64,000 bases of DNA from contig NC_049562.1 in assembly GCF_013368755.1 (NCBI RefSeq), positions 434,001-498,000 of the forward strand, given 5' to 3'. The translations under genes and the position numbers were made by a program. Numbering within the stretch: the stretch's first letter is position 1; every line of letters starts with the position of its first letter. Below, in pieces: positions 11,465-23,932 of this stretch. The stretch is from Talaromyces rugulosus. Its lineage: Eukaryota > Ascomycota > Eurotiomycetes > Eurotiales > Trichocomaceae. Under the pieces are notes generated by a model. That model saw nothing but the letters and a program-made list of their open reading frames with translations. It did not search any database and was not told the DNA's origin.

Positions 11465-12005
11465 AGGCTTAGGGTTTAATAACTCGCTAGCGGAATAGGC
11501 TGGGGGGCGCCTGTTGTTGGGTCCGGTTTATAGCCGCGATGGTCACCATCTTAGGCCTAACCCAGACCTTCAAATAATGATCTGCGTGAGGTGCTGACAC
11601 CAAGCTGACCAGCTAATGATCGACATAACATCAAAGGGCTAACCCTTTCAATCATTGGCTCCTTTGTAGAGCCTCCCATAACATGTCAATATAGCGTAAA
11701 AATAATAAGCCAATAAGGTTTACACATTTGTATGCATGTCTTACTTATGAAGTTAATATGGATTAGCTACGGAGTACTCCATGGTTTGTTTTGAAACTGC
11801 GTAAATGCATAATCAACCAACAAGAACTATGTATCATTATTGTTAGTTGGTTGGCTTTCATTTAGGATATTAATCTTTGAACTTCTATTTAATTAAGCAC
11901 CCAGTGTTACTATTTAAATGCGTTGTCCCCTCGTATTAATTATTACTCTTAACATCAAGCAAATACTTACCTCTTCTACCGTGTCAACTCCTTGATCTTA
12001 TCAAA
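11465..12005. other. Intergenic / promoter of secreted protein gene
   Basis: AT-rich. The right-hand part is CT-rich just before ATG 12006 (TTACCTCTTCTACCG), typical of fungal leaders. Nothing else recognised. Confidence 0.4.
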
Positions 12006-12512
12006 ATGCGTGTCTCTACCTTGACCTCTGTCGTTCTCGCTACTGTGGTTTCTTCTGCCGCCGGCAAAGCCACATATCTTAAAAGTTCCGACGGCGACTA
12101 CTTGCTTGGGTCTTATTCCACATCCGATTCCGGTGATGCAGGATTACTAGCTTTCTACCCCTCGTCTTCCCCCGGGAAAGGGCAATTCGAGACCGTCAGT
12201 ATCGAAAGTGACACGACACTTAGCTTTGGCGGCGACTTTAACTTTTACCTCGACCCACAATTCACTGGGCCTGAAAACCTTATCGAAGAGGTATACGCCT
12301 TTGAGTTAGTAAGAGACGACCCTGCTGCCGCGGGCTTTTCTTGGGGGCAAGACGGGACCTTGGAACTTTCGAGTGACAAGTTCCATGGATGGGTTCATTG
12401 CCAGGGCGGTGGCTGGACTGGCGCGGACGGCAATTCTACTTTCTTTTGGTCTGCGGCACCAATTAAAACATTGCCGGATGGATGCGGCCAAGTTGATCTC
12501 GTCAAGGCCTGA
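12006..12512 (+). CDS. Small secreted protein, 168 aa, unknown function
   Basis: Intronless ORF with a clear signal peptide (MRVSTLTSVVLATVVSSAAG, cleavage likely after AAG or nearby). The mature part is acidic and Gly/Ser/Asp-rich with aromatic residues, two cysteines (VHCQGG, DGCGQ) that could form one disulfide, and one N-glycosylation sequon (NST). It broadly resembles fungal small secreted surface proteins of about 160-190 aa, but I do not recognise the family and assign no function. The preceding 500 bp are non-coding. Confidence 0.6.
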   Translation: MRVSTLTSVVLATVVSSAAGKATYLKSSDGDYLLGSYSTSDSGDAGLLAFYPSSSPGKGQFETVSIESDTTLSFGGDFNFYLDPQFTGPENLIEEVYAFELVRDDPAAAGFSWGQDGTLELSSDKFHGWVHCQGGGWTGADGNSTFFWSAAPIKTLPDGCGQVDLVKA

Positions 12513-13100
12513 TTGCCCAAGTTGGAGTTGGAAGTAGGAAGGCACTTCTAATGGACAATTCTTTATATTTGTTTTTATATGTGATATCATGCACATGTTA
12601 GGTACAAATAGCAGATAAGTCTTTCAAATGTTTATACTAGTTATCTATTTCTATAAAAAGATATATATTGCATTGTTTTTTGAAGTTAGTGTCCAAGTAA
12701 TAGTAGTAAAGGGTTTAAATTTTTCAAGATCGCTTTGTGTCTTATCATGAACTAAGCCTTGAATAGTTGCAATTTCATATCGTTTATAACATATCCTCAG
12801 TAGCCTTTTTCAGGCCAATCTTCCAATAATTGTCAAGAAAGCAAGTCTCAAGGATGTTAATTTCCGGTACAAGAGGCATCTACAAAAATCTTTCTACCAC
12901 AATCTTGTAAATTTATAGATATTTGCACTACCTAAGAGGCCATCTATTTAATTTACGAACAGATAGGAGTACCTTTGAAAGAACTTTAAAAATATTTGCG
13001 AGTTACTTGATAGAATTATGGTAGCGACCATTGACAGAGAGATCTTAAATTTAATTTGACATCATCTCTCATAAAGCTCACAAGATTTACAGATACTACA
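12513..13100. other. Intergenic, AT-rich
   Basis: No gene seen; it contains the 3' flank of the secreted protein gene and the ragged end of the permease relic. Confidence 0.4.
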
Positions 13101-13732
13101 CTAGTCAATTATCTGAGCGGCAGTTATAATATTGATAAGCCAGGTGAGGACCTTGGCAGAGCCGCTTGAGGCATTCAGGAATGCGAGGAACGGGAAGGCT
13201 AAAGGACGAAGAGACAGTAGATCGGGACGCCTTTTTTGGTGCATCGGCGCAGGAACTTAGGTGCTTGGCCTTGTAAGGAGAGGCTGTAGAGACTCCGACT
13301 CCCGTAATAGACGTAGGAGTTCCCAGCAGAAAATATGCTTGTCACTAATAGCGCGTTGGTGATGTGTGGTAGGACGCTAATGCCAAGATTTTTCATAGCA
13401 ATGACATATGGAGGGGCTGCTGCAGTGCCCGAACCACTAGCTGAGCCACCAAGGATAGCTAATAGCGTCTCGTCATTATACGGGACCACAAGGCCTACGG
13501 CTAAGGCGCTTCCGATAAAGAAGAAAGCGAACCGGGCATATGTGGTCTTGAACGCGGTCTTGAGGTATACCCGGGGCAGTTTTGTTTCCCCAGCTACCAT
13601 AGATACATATTCTGGGCCTACTACCGTGAAGGATGCGCTCCAAAGGGAGCCCAAGAAGCCCTCGAAGCGGCCCAGAGGTCCCGTAGCGATATACTCCGCG
13701 AAGGCGCCAGGCGGATTAGGCCGGATATACAT
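13101..13732 (-). pseudogene. Amino-acid permease (APC/YAT family) relic
   Basis: From 13732 the frame reads PPGAFAEYIATGPLGRFEGF, then LWSASFTVVGPEYVSMVAGE and FSAGNSYVYYGSRSLYSLSL, strongly typical of the middle transmembrane section of fungal amino-acid permeases (about 550 aa when complete). The N-terminal third is absent. At about 13199 the frame ends (PIYCLFVL stop), but the homology continues one base out of frame as AFPFLAFLNASSGSAKVLTW and LINIITAAQIID until TAG at 13101-13103. This is an N-truncated, frameshifted and C-truncated gene fragment. Confidence 0.8.
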
Positions 13733-13932
13733 TGACGAATGATTTTTATGCTAGCATTTTTCTACTAAGTATTCTAATTTCTGTATACACCGCCACACGC
13801 TTAGCCACATGTAATACGACATCGACATGTGAATATAGTAGTGTTTGGACCAATTTTATATGAAAATGTGTGATGACAAGATTGATAAAACTAGGCTTTG
13901 CTGAACCAGCCACCTCCCCTCAAGTTTCATTC

Positions 13933-15593
13933 TTAAATATTTGCAAGTGATTCTTCCTTACGTTGAAGATGCTGGTCGAATTTTCGAACAGCATGATAGA
14001 GGACCTCGGTGCCGAGACCGCTGTACAGTAACAGACTTCCTGTTAGCTTGTCTTTTAAAGCCACGAATAGAGAGAAAATGCTTACCAATCTTCCTTGCTG
14101 GTCCACTCTTCCGGGGCATGGCTGATCCCCTTCAAACTGGGAACAAAGATCATAGCGGTGGGAGTCCCATTCGATGCTACGGGGGCAATATCATGACCAG
14201 CAAAGGAGATCATTTCTGGCATAAGCTGGTCAACTCCGACAACCTCATGGGCTGCATCTTGCACACATTGCACGGCCAGCGGATCAAGAAACACGGCAGG
14301 ACTATGCCACACGCGTTTCACTGCAAAACTGACGCGACCATTCTTGGTCTGTGAAATTTCAGACATCTCGGCGCACATACAGTGCTCAACCTCGTCAAGG
14401 AGTGATTCTCGTGGATGACGGAGATCGACGGTGAAATGTGTCAGCCCACTGATCACATTTGAGCTGCCACTTTCCACTGTGATCTCTCCAACTGTGGCAA
14501 AGACGCCTGTTTCCAACGCCAATTGTTCCAACTTTACTACCACTTTGCTCATGGCTACGACCGCATCGGCCCGATTCATGACTGGAGTTGCTCCTGCGTG
14601 GGCTTGCTCGCCTCGGACAGTTACCGTGTACCAGCGAATTCCCTGGATTGCATCCACCACGCCTATTTTCTTTCGGGCATCCTCCAAGCGATGACCCTGT
14701 TCAATGTGTAGCTCAAAGTGAGCCGAAAGGGGGAGTATCTTGTGCGATGCTTCCCAGCGACCAAGATAGCCGATCCGCTGAAGTTCTTGGCCCAGTGTGC
14801 TGCTTCCATCGCTGGTTGGCATTTGATATGCTTCCCTGAGAGGAACGTGGCCAGACCAGACGGCTGACCCAGTGCATCCAGATGTATACCGCGCCCCTTC
14901 TCTGACCTAGAGGTTAGCTGAAAGCGAGTGAGTGAGTGACTTGGACCGGGAAGTTTACTCGTTGCACCAGTTGATCACTGCTATACTTGTGTATGGCTTT
15001 CGACCTGATTTTACAATGGTTCGTAGAATTTCTAATCCGGCAAGGACTCCCAGAATACCGTCAAACCGGCCGCCTATGTACAGCGTTAAAGTAAGCTGTC
15101 GGTATAACGGCCAGAAGAAAGGACCCACCTGCAGGTTGTGTATCGAGGTGACTACCTACACCTATAGGAGGAATATCTGTGTTCTCGCCTTGGAGAATAG
15201 CGAATATGTTTCCTACTGCGTCAACGCGGATTTGACAGTTCAATTTTCCCGCTTCCTGGATAAACCAGTTTCGGACATCTTTGTCTTGATCGGACAAGGA
15301 AAGCCGTGACATTCCACCATTGTTCTGTGCAAGACTGCCCCACTGGCTAGTTTCATGTATGGATCCCCATAGGTGGTCCACGGATGTCAGTGATGTGGGC
15401 TTGGTTGCAGCTGTAAACCTGAAATCGTCTAGCAAGGAGAGTAAAGATTAATAGTCACTATGTAAAACAATAATGAATATGCACATTTATACTCACCTTT
15501 CTCGAAATGTTTGAAATCCCCCGAATCCTCGAGAAAGGAGCCGGGAATAAGCTTCGGATGATTAAAGAGGTTCGGTGCTGTTATGTCGGCCAT
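13933..15593 (-). CDS. M20-family amidohydrolase (N-carbamoyl-L-amino acid hydrolase / beta-ureidopropionase-like)
   Basis: Five exons fit: 15593..15497, 15428..15129, 15073..14959, 14901..14086 and 14020..13933 (1416 nt, 471 aa). The start at ATG 15593 gives MADITAPNLF. Metal-site motifs are all present: GVGSHLDTQPAGGRFDGILG (His and Asp), NWCNEEGARYTSGCTGS (Glu pair), FELHIEQGH (His) and a C-terminal GISHAPEEW (His). Between them lies the lid/dimerisation domain (GEQAHAGATPVMNRADAVVA). The family hydrolyses N-carbamoyl amino acids, ureidopropionate or allantoate, releasing ammonia and CO2. No break was found, which makes it the only intact catabolic gene among broken neighbours. Substrate cannot be fixed from sequence. 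The permease relic just downstream on the same strand suggests an old nitrogen-scavenging pair. Confidence 0.8.
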
Positions 15594-16076
15594 ATTGTGT
15601 TTCCTCAGTGTGTGGAGGAAGAAAGGTCACAGAAACTGGATTTAACAACCCTCCTCGATAACGTGCATGTGTTTATGAAAATTTTAGGATTCATACTAAA
15701 GAAGTGCCATTATTCAGCTTGGAAGCTCTGTTGGCTGAACGGGATATTCAAATCACGCTGCTGTCTCCGGCTGACCACGTAGTCCTAATCATGATTCAGC
15801 ATGCAGGAAGGGGCAATGGTGCATAATATTATGTCAACAGATAAATATGACACCCAGTGCATGGTAATTGAGTCAGCTGGCATGCTCATTTTGATTTCCT
15901 TACTAGTCCAAGCCGCGAGCAAGATTCATTTGGAGGGGGCGCTAAAAGTTATGTATTGACTAACTTGCATATGTTACAAAGGCTTATGCTTGGGTGTTTT
16001 GTATTGTAAAAGTGTTTATATTGAATAAGATCAAGTGTAATTTTAAATTACAGGTCTACGACCGAAAACAGCGTCT
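15594..16076. other. Intergenic
   Basis: About 480 bp between two minus-strand genes: promoter of the amidohydrolase on the left and 3' flank of the MFS gene on the right. Nothing else seen. Confidence 0.4.
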
Positions 16077-17979
16077 CTACGATCCTGAGCCCTCGTTCTC
16101 TTTGCTTTTACTCTTCACTGTCTTCCATTCCGAGCCAACAGCGCCAACGACGGTGAGACAGGCGGCCCCCAGACCTATATAAAACACCTGGTCGAGAGCC
16201 GTGTTATATGCCTGAAGCACTTCTGGAAGTTTTTCCACGGGGACGTAATTCTTCAAATCCACAGCACCACTGTTAAGAATTTCCGTAATATCTAAACCCA
16301 GACTCATCGATCCTAGTCCAGAGATTAGACGACTAGAAAATACATTCTGTGAAATTGCAAGCATGACAATGCTACCAAGAAATTGCGCGAAAGTAAGGAT
16401 GCTGATGGCTGCGGGAATGTCAGATGAAGGCAAAACAACCTGGACGGCGACGTAGGCTTGCTGGAATGCAAAACCGCAGCCAAGGCCAAAGACTGCCTGT
16501 GATCCTAGTATTAGGCCTAGCCCGGTGGAAGGGTGAAATGTGCTCGTAAGGCCTGCACCGACAGACATCAATACTGTGCCCAGAAGCATTGCCGGCGTGT
16601 AGTATCCAATGAAGCTAGTAACAGACCCAGCTACAAGCAGTGCTATTACCAACCCTACCATCCGCGATAAATCCCTTAAGCCAGACCCAAGAACAGACGC
16701 ATCTCGAATGGCTTGGTAATAGATAGGGAGCTAGTCAGGATATCACGGTTAGCTTTTATGAAACATCATTTTCCACTGTCCTTTGAGAAAGAGAAAAGCA
16801 TACATAAAAAGTAAACACGTATAAGGTTCCGGCTGTAGCAAATATCAGAATTATGCCGGAGACTAAAGTTCGAGATCTCAACAGCCTGAGCGGAAGTGTT
16901 GATGTCTCACGGGCGTAGTATTGTTGAGTGATGAACACCGGAGACAAAACCCCGGCCACGACCAGAGGAAGGATCACTCGAAAATTGCTCCATGCGTAGA
17001 GAGTTCCTCCCCATTGAAGGGCAAGGATAAGACATACTATAAGGGGCACAAACAAAACCATTCCCAAAACATCCAATTGCCTCAGGAAACTCGGCCTTGC
17101 CGATGAGATAGATTGTTGGCATTGGGACCGTGGAATTCTCAAAAAGAAAAAGCAGATTAAAGCAGGAACTGCTCCAAATGGAATGCTAATGTAGAAGCAA
17201 ATTCGCCATGACTGATATTTAGCAATGGCCCCTGCAATTAGAGGTGCTGAGGCTAGCGCCGCACATTCAATCCCGCCAACTAGACTTTGATAAAATGGCC
17301 TCCATCGAAGAGGAGTTACGCGAGCGATAATTCTGGCCGTTTGTACATTCAATAAATCAGTCAATTAGGATAATTGCTAACGAAAGCCACTTACATGTTG
17401 CATCCCGACAAAATACCACCATTGCCTAAGCCGGCAATTGCTCGACCTAGAATTAAGGCAAGAGATGATGGCCCGGCTGCGCAGACAACAGACCCAACGA
17501 CAAATATTGTCAAAGACGATACGAAGACATAACGCTCGGAGAAAATAGTATATAATTTTCCATATGTGAGGATGGTAGCGCATGTGGCTAGCGAACTAAC
17601 CAAAGTGTAAATCAGAACATGGATCCGGAGAATGATGAAGTGATATATGGGATACGAAAACAGGATCGACATACTAGGCGATTCCATACCAGCTCACATC
17701 ATTTATTCAATGAAACTCATCTGTGATCAGGGGTGTAAGTGTGCCCACACAAGTTGCATCCTAGAAAGATTGTCGGAACCATCGAATCAGATCAAATGAA
17801 TTGTGCATAATGAGAGCAAGAAGACATACATAGCCAGCAAAAAAACTAGTGAAACAGAGAGCCAGTAACACAACAATAAATTTGAAAGGTGATAGCGCGT
17901 TAACGTCATCATTGCTATTACTGGCGCCATCTGGCTCGCATTTCGGCTCGCCAGTTGCAACGGAATTTGTCGGAGACAT
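16077..17979 (-). pseudogene. MFS drug/metabolite exporter (about 540 aa) with one nonsense codon
   Basis: Exons 17979..17830, 17760..17675, 17595..17395, 17332..16804 and 16730..16077 give 540 codons in one frame. MFS signatures are DATCVGTLTPLITDEF, the TM2-TM3 region YSLATCATILTYGKLYTIF, ALILGRAIAGLGNGG and YYQAIRDASVLGSGL; the size and the YYQ segment are typical of 14-TM DHA2-type exporters such as those in fungal peptide-toxin clusters. Codon 68 is TGA (17709-17707) where DEFH-x-INDVSWYG expects a residue; CGA to TGA is the simplest path. The rest of the frame is undamaged, suggesting recent inactivation. It sits between the amidohydrolase and the bZIP-ankyrin gene. Confidence 0.8.
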
Positions 17980-18839
17980 TTCAAATCTGCAGTTTGCCCA
18001 TCAGGCTCATGCTTTAGTTGGTGTTGCAACATTTAAGAAGGGCTGGAACTGTTGCCTGGTAATAGTGGCTAGACCAATCGGCATGTATGCATGCAGTTGC
18101 TGTCAGCAATATTCTCGGTTACACTAGCTGACATATCGGTTGATACCGCGGTAATAAACGGTTGAAGGCGGAAAGTTCCTAGTATGGAAAAGAAATCGAA
18201 TACTAATTATTTCGAAAAGACTTCCTGATAAGTATCTCTGCCGAGATCTACAGATCCACAAGTTGGCGATGGCCACCACAAGTGAGCCCATAATCGCCGA
18301 GAATGTACCGCATAAATTCGTATGCTCGGTGCTTAATTGGGCGTTGCGTTGTGAACTAGGCTCAAACCAGCAGTTCCAACAAAGAGATATTACTCGATCT
18401 AAAGTCCCTGCAGTTTCTTGTGGATTGCTTGGTTACACTTACATGGGTCTGGAGGTCAGAGAACAATTAATGCAAAATGCGCAGACTATTACCTCAATGC
18501 AAATTGTAGTCACGTCGTGGCTGATACGAAAATTCTAAAGACTAGCTAAGAATGCAGGCTAGGAAATATCTACACTAGAAGCTCAGTATGGCACCTTCTA
18601 GGATACCAGCAGAGATTACGCTTGAAAATCCAGATTTTGGTAGAATGTAAGGAGAAGGTGATAATTGAGTAGATAGCCTTATGGAATTTTTTTTATTATA
18701 ACAGTAACTTCCCGACCATTAGTTTCGGCGATGGAGAGGACCAGGAAAAGTCCTCGCCCCTTCTCTCACTGTCTTTTTTTCCTATATTCCTTCCCTTTAT
18801 CATTTGTTTTACCATCACGAAATCTCTTATAGTCAAATA
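17980..18839. other. Intergenic
   Basis: About 860 bp. A 91-codon plus-strand ORF at 18263..18538 has no hydrophobic pattern or motif I can support and is probably chance. Includes the MFS promoter on the left. Confidence 0.4.
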
Positions 18840-19771
18840 TTATTCAATCAGGATTTTGATCACCTCAGCGGAGCCAGTATGAGCAGCCAGCAATAATGGT
18901 GTCAGACCCCAGCGGTCTCGAACTTCGGTATTGGCTCCGTTTCGTACCAAATATTGGGCAACGATAGCATTTCCTGTCTCAGAACATAGGTGAAGCAGAG
19001 ACCGGCCATTATTGTCTACCTGATCAACATTGGCACCGGAACGAAGCAAAACATCAACGCATTCAATGTGGGAATTGGCCACGGCCACCCTAAGGGCCTC
19101 CTGTATACGATCCTGCGACGTATTGAACACACTGGACCTGTCCTCGCTAGATTTGCTGTGATATTGTACATTGCCTATGTTGGCTGGCGTATCTAATGTG
19201 ACTGCTGCTGTTTGATTGTCATCGCCATCCTGGGGAATAGGGTTCTGATGCGGTGAATAGTCAGCTAATGAAACGAGAGAAGGGATACATACACAATAAC
19301 GGTCTAGGAGACTGGACTCACTTCCAAGTCGACATTGGTAATCATCGAATTTAGTATTTCATCCACGTCATGCTGTCACACCCAGTGAAAGCGTGACTGT
19401 CCAATGTCGATGAGATCTTTGGGGTATTAGTCTTTGATAGCTCGGTATTGATTGCTACTGGGAGTGGGTAGAATTGCTCATTGCTGTCTTCATGGAGAAA
19501 CTGTTCGATATCGATTGTTTGGTTGGCTGTGTTGGGGTTGGAGGCCACGTTCTCCTTGAATATTTTTGACACAAGGTACTCGTTTGTTTTCTCTAGATTG
19601 GTGATTCTTTTCTTCATATTTTCCCCTCCATAGCTCATAAAACCGAACGTTAGCCGAGAGCCTGTTCGACGAGGAAACGGTAAGCTGGTTGTTAGCATTG
19701 AAAAAGAACTTACTGTGGTTCCTCTGGGCCAGACGATTTTGCATTCTCCTACGTTCTGCTGCTTTCTCCAT
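18840..19771 (-). CDS. bZIP basic region plus ankyrin-repeat transcription factor (ToxE type), 238 aa
   Basis: I splice 19771..19714, 19661..19459, 19372..19322 and 19244..18840 (717 nt). The N-terminus has the bZIP basic-region signature ERRRMQNRLAQRNH. The following MKKRITNLEKTNEYLVSKIF is only a weak zipper. The C-terminus holds at least two ankyrin repeats: a first ending VLLRSGANVDQVDNNGRSLL, then HLCSETGNAIVAQYLVRNGA and RWGLTPLLLAAHTGSAEVIK. A basic region without a good zipper, followed by ankyrin repeats, is the architecture of TOXE, the HC-toxin pathway regulator of Cochliobolus, and of the apicidin regulator. It is shorter than TOXE. The 4-module NRPS begins 4.2 kb away. No break found; the donor of intron 2 (GTAGCA) is slightly unusual. 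Confidence 0.75.
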
Positions 19772-21298
19772 TGAGATGGATCTATAATCTTGTGTTCGTA
19801 GATGATGGTCTCAAGCTTGGATAGTAGGGAGGATGTCTGTTCAGTGACCGAGCGATAGACATTTCAACAGCTGAAGGCTCTTTTCCGATTTTTGATTATT
19901 GAAGTCCAATGGCCATGTCTCTATATAATAGACGAGCTGTCCAATTGATAAACTATGACAGGCACATTCTTCACGTATCGGATGCCGAACAATGGCAGTT
20001 GGCAGAAGTACATATATCTTCCCGACGGGCTCTTTTTTAAGGCCACCCCCACCCCTAGGCCTGAGATAGATGCCCTTCATCATTAAATTAGGTAATTAAT
20101 ATTTAGCAATTCGCGAGGTTCTAGTAAGAAATTAGCGTGTAAGCAATTTTTCAAAAATGTACACTCTCCCTCACAACACCAGATTCCTTGAAGCTGGCAC
20201 TACGGAGTACATCAAGGCGTGCGCCATAGTTATCCTAATTCAGCCATAGTGACAAAGCTTAGCTCAGCTTAGCGCGCATTCCCTAATCGGTCACCAGCCA
20301 GCCAGTAGGACTGTATATTAGCACTCCAAGAGCCTTACGCAGCGAGACTGTCCATCACGCCAAAACTCTGAATATTCGGCGATCATCTCTTCGTATCCGC
20401 TTAGAAATACTCACTAGTGTCAAGTTTAGAAAGTCTCTGCCGTGACCCGCAAGTGGCACTCAATTGTGCTTGATAGGGGTGGCGGCAACATGGCTAAATA
20501 TTCCGTTGGTTATTGTAATAATGTCTTGGGGAACTAGGGCTTTGTGCCGCTGTAGGACGTTATTGGGTGAGTACCTAGGCACGCTCATCCCCCATGTTGT
20601 ATTACTGTTAACCGCTAACCCAGACGCCATTGGCAGAAGATTCAAACCGAGGAACCATTGAGATTAGATTAGTCCTCCGGCAAGCCGGCTTATCCGTGGT
20701 TTTGCACCGTACCACCACGTTCTTGTGCTTCTAGAACCCTAGCAAATAACAAATAACGCCTTCCGCAATTTGACTGTTGCATTCGTTGGTGACCCGTCGA
20801 GTTTTTTTTTTTTTTTCTCCCTAGGGTCTGTTCCTATATGTCGTCTCATTATGCCGTGAAAACCCTTGCAGTGCCCTAACTTGGAACCCCCAGGGCTAAT
20901 TATTTACTATAAACTATTGCTTATTTCACAATTTCTGAATATCAGACATATTATCAGCTATAATAAAATCAATCATATGCCATACTTTTGCTACAGCCAT
21001 GGATACCCTTGCGGGAACCGATTGGCTGATAGATTTTCTTTTTGTATTACTTAGGTTGCAATGGGTCTTCATAATTGCTTTATCTCAACTCAGATCCTGC
21101 TGAGATTCGGACCGGGATTTACACCGCCTGTCAGGTTCATCTCATTCCTTCATAGAAAGATCTGAAAACTTTTATAAATATTTCAATATAAATAATAATT
21201 TAAATATAGCCTTATTGACTATTTACTATATATATTACAAAAATACTGAAAATTATTAAGATAATTAATTATAGGGATTAATATTATACCCAGAAAAC
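19772..21298. other. Intergenic, no supported gene
   Basis: About 1.5 kb: promoter of the bZIP-ankyrin gene on the left, a T14 tract near 20803, AT-rich DNA to the right. Several 60-80 codon ORFs look random. Confidence 0.4.
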
Positions 21299-21938
21299 TT
21301 ACAAGCCTGTGGGCCAATAGTAAGATCTATGACAAAGCTGATTTAACGAATTCAACAGTGCACGTGCATACTCAGGGGCTCTGCATGCCTGCAGATACGA
21401 CATTTGACCAATTCGACAAGCCGTGAAGCTTACAAGCTGGTGAGGTAAATTTGGCTTGCCTGTGCAACAAACTGTCAAGTTCGAAGTAACGCACAAGTGC
21501 AGGCCATTTCCACGCCAATGACAGATGGAATCTCGGATTTCAGCTTGGAAGAAGTTGTGTAGTCCAGTCACAAGTTGATCCAACATAGCCTGTGCTACCG
21601 GGCTGAGTCCGCTCGGGTCTGTTTCGTCATTGATGATCTCAGCCACAAAGATGACTTCCGTGGTCTGGTGTGACAAGCCCCTGCGCAGCCTGTCACCAGG
21701 CAAGTTGTTGTGTACGAGTGATTGACCCTTGAAAGTATACCAGCTCCTCTTCCGATACAGAAAACCCATCACTGCTAGACGGTTCGTCCAACGCGAGAAA
21801 GGTGATACTGTTAACATTGGCCCTTTGGAGCACCAACAAGGGAGACGAAGGAGAAAATTTGCCTCCCAGTTGTCCTTTCAGACTATCAATATCAAACGCC
21901 CCTACAGTCACGGCGAATTGGGTTGTAGAACTCGACAA
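21299..21938 (-). other. Two overlapping, out-of-frame coding-like segments, unrecognised (possible gene relic)
   Basis: One frame (21938..21693) reads FDIDSLKGQLGGKFSPSS and VNSITFLALDEPSSSDGF; a second frame, open to 21299, reads HQTTEVIFVAEIINDETDPS and AQAMLDQLVTGLHNFF. Composition looks protein-like in both, and the first seems to hand over to the second around 21700, which would need a frameshift or an undetected intron. I recognise no family. It could be a decayed gene belonging to the NRPS locus or chance ORFs. Confidence 0.25.
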
Positions 21939-21947
21939 GCGGGTTAA

Positions 21948-23932
21948 TAGATGGCCCTTGTAATTTCATCAACCGTTTGTAGAGAGATTCGTTTCATTGG
22001 GGAAACTTTTTAGCTGAGATATTGCACCTTGCATTCAAAGTATCGCGGTAATGAGCAACCCGAGGATGAGACTGAGCGTTGGGGTATTTTGATAGTGTTG
22101 CTGTTGGTCTAGCTGTATCCCATGGAAGAATTGGCGTTTTTCTCTCTCTTTTGAAGGGATAAAAATACTGGTTACCTCCACATGTTATGAAAAATATTCA
22201 TGTGCACCCTAGTTGTCAGGAACTCGAGCTATAACAACAACGATTTGCAAGGTCAGCAAAGTGGAAGTGACACTAGGTTCGATTTGAAAGGTTGTCATTT
22301 TTCTTATTTTTCTGTTTAAATTCTTCAACCTAATTATGTTCTGAAATAGAAAAAGGACACTGTGATTTGTGTTTTGGAGTCAGCTTATATGTCTGGCTCA
22401 TCAATGTCGAAGGGCGGGCTTTTTACTGCGTGACCAAATAAGGGCGCAACCAGTTTTATTGGTTTCGTGTAAAACTAAGTTAAATAACCAATCAAAGCGA
22501 AATAAAACGTGAAAAATTCACAACAAATGATGAAACTTAACTAAAAAGGAAACTTTGTTGTTTTCAGGATTCAGTCAGGTGATTGTTTTTTCTGCTAAGT
22601 TGGGTACAAATATACTTACATAGCGAAGTTTCGCTCTACAATAATCAAGGACCACTACCGTGGACGAGTCATAGCAAAATGGGGGTCAGAAAACCACGGA
22701 GGTTTAGAAGAGGGCATGCACTACGATGATGAAATGAGCCAACGGATGCCTAATGCCTATCAAACTATCGGTGATATCAATTTTACTGACTCTACTCACT
22801 TGACAATATGAGCTAGGATGCATGAAATTAGTTAAAAGAGTCAAGACACTGACATCCCTTAGTCATCGTACGTAGATGCCAAAAAGCCCCCATGACACGA
22901 AACATCAAGGTAGAGTGATTCCCCACCTTAACACCAGAAATCCAGTGAAAAGTTACAACGCTTTATTTCTCTCATCGAGTATCCATCAATCAAGTGCAAA
23001 ATTCAAGGCTACTGAACTATATGGCTTCTGACATCATTGACTGATCCACTCACGCAATGATGGATATCATACAATTCACCACGTGCACAGCCAAGTGTAT
23101 TTCTATCAATTACCTAAGGCACGCATTTTCTTTATGCAGAATGACTCCGAATATCGACATACGGCTACCATATCACACAGCCTGTCCGAGACCTTTCAAC
23201 AAATGATTGCCAAGCCTACAATAACAAGTCAATCAAACTGCTTCGCGAAACAATAAATTTATTAAACTAGTCATGCGTTTTTTATCTCTGAAAATCAGAG
23301 AAATGAAGTTCAATTCATGTATTTAGCATGAGCCGAGGCTTCTTGGGTTCAACAAGTAAAAGTAAAGGCTAAAATCTAGAAGGTAGAAAGAGAGAAAAAA
23401 AATTACAAGTCGTACACACCAGTGTTTTTTTAATTTGTAAATTAATATTTATAGTTTTTGTATCCCATTTTGTCATGTTTTGAAGCTATAACACTCCCGA
23501 TTACTTCTAAATTGGCTTTTCCCATTATTACTTTTTGGAAAAACTTTTAGCCCTCTACACAATCATTACGTATTGGAGAAAGTAAGGCTGACTGTAGTTA
23601 CTTCGGGATGCATCAAGTATCATCTGCAACGTGTGTCACGAAGAGCTGCACAGTCAGCATGCATAAAACCGCAACAAACAGCAGGCCAATCAGAGGCTCT
23701 TGTTCATTCAACGTCACGTACATCACCACGCAGCATTACCTATACCAATCAATTGATGCAAAAATTTTCATAGAACGATCAAAGCCGATTTAATTTGAAT
23801 TGGTATCCTTTGTTTTTTCTCTTCTCTGTTTCCTCTTGATAGCTACTAAAAGATATTAGAGAAAACTGACCCTTCCTCGGATGAAGCCTCCGACACGGAA
23901 AAATTATCAATCATCAAGAACAAACTTTCAGC
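21948..23932. other. Long intergenic region upstream of the NRPS
   Basis: About 2 kb, AT-rich, no supported gene. It ends in the NRPS leader. A CGG-N9-CCG arrangement lies at 23878..23892, about 40 bp before the ATG, so it is more likely leader than promoter. No match to the published tox-box consensus was found by eye. Confidence 0.4.

Noticed and set aside
17596..17674. TAG after WYGIA in the MFS gene as a second nonsense codon
   Set aside because: An intron beginning GTATGT and ending GGTTAG removes it and restores WYGIAYSLATCATILTYG.
18263..18538. 91-codon plus-strand ORF upstream of the MFS gene
   Set aside because: No signal peptide, hydrophobic pattern, domain or homology recognised.
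23877..23892. CGG-N9-CCG upstream of the NRPS as a regulator site
   Set aside because: Only about 40 bp before the start codon, probably transcribed leader, and not a perfect palindrome.
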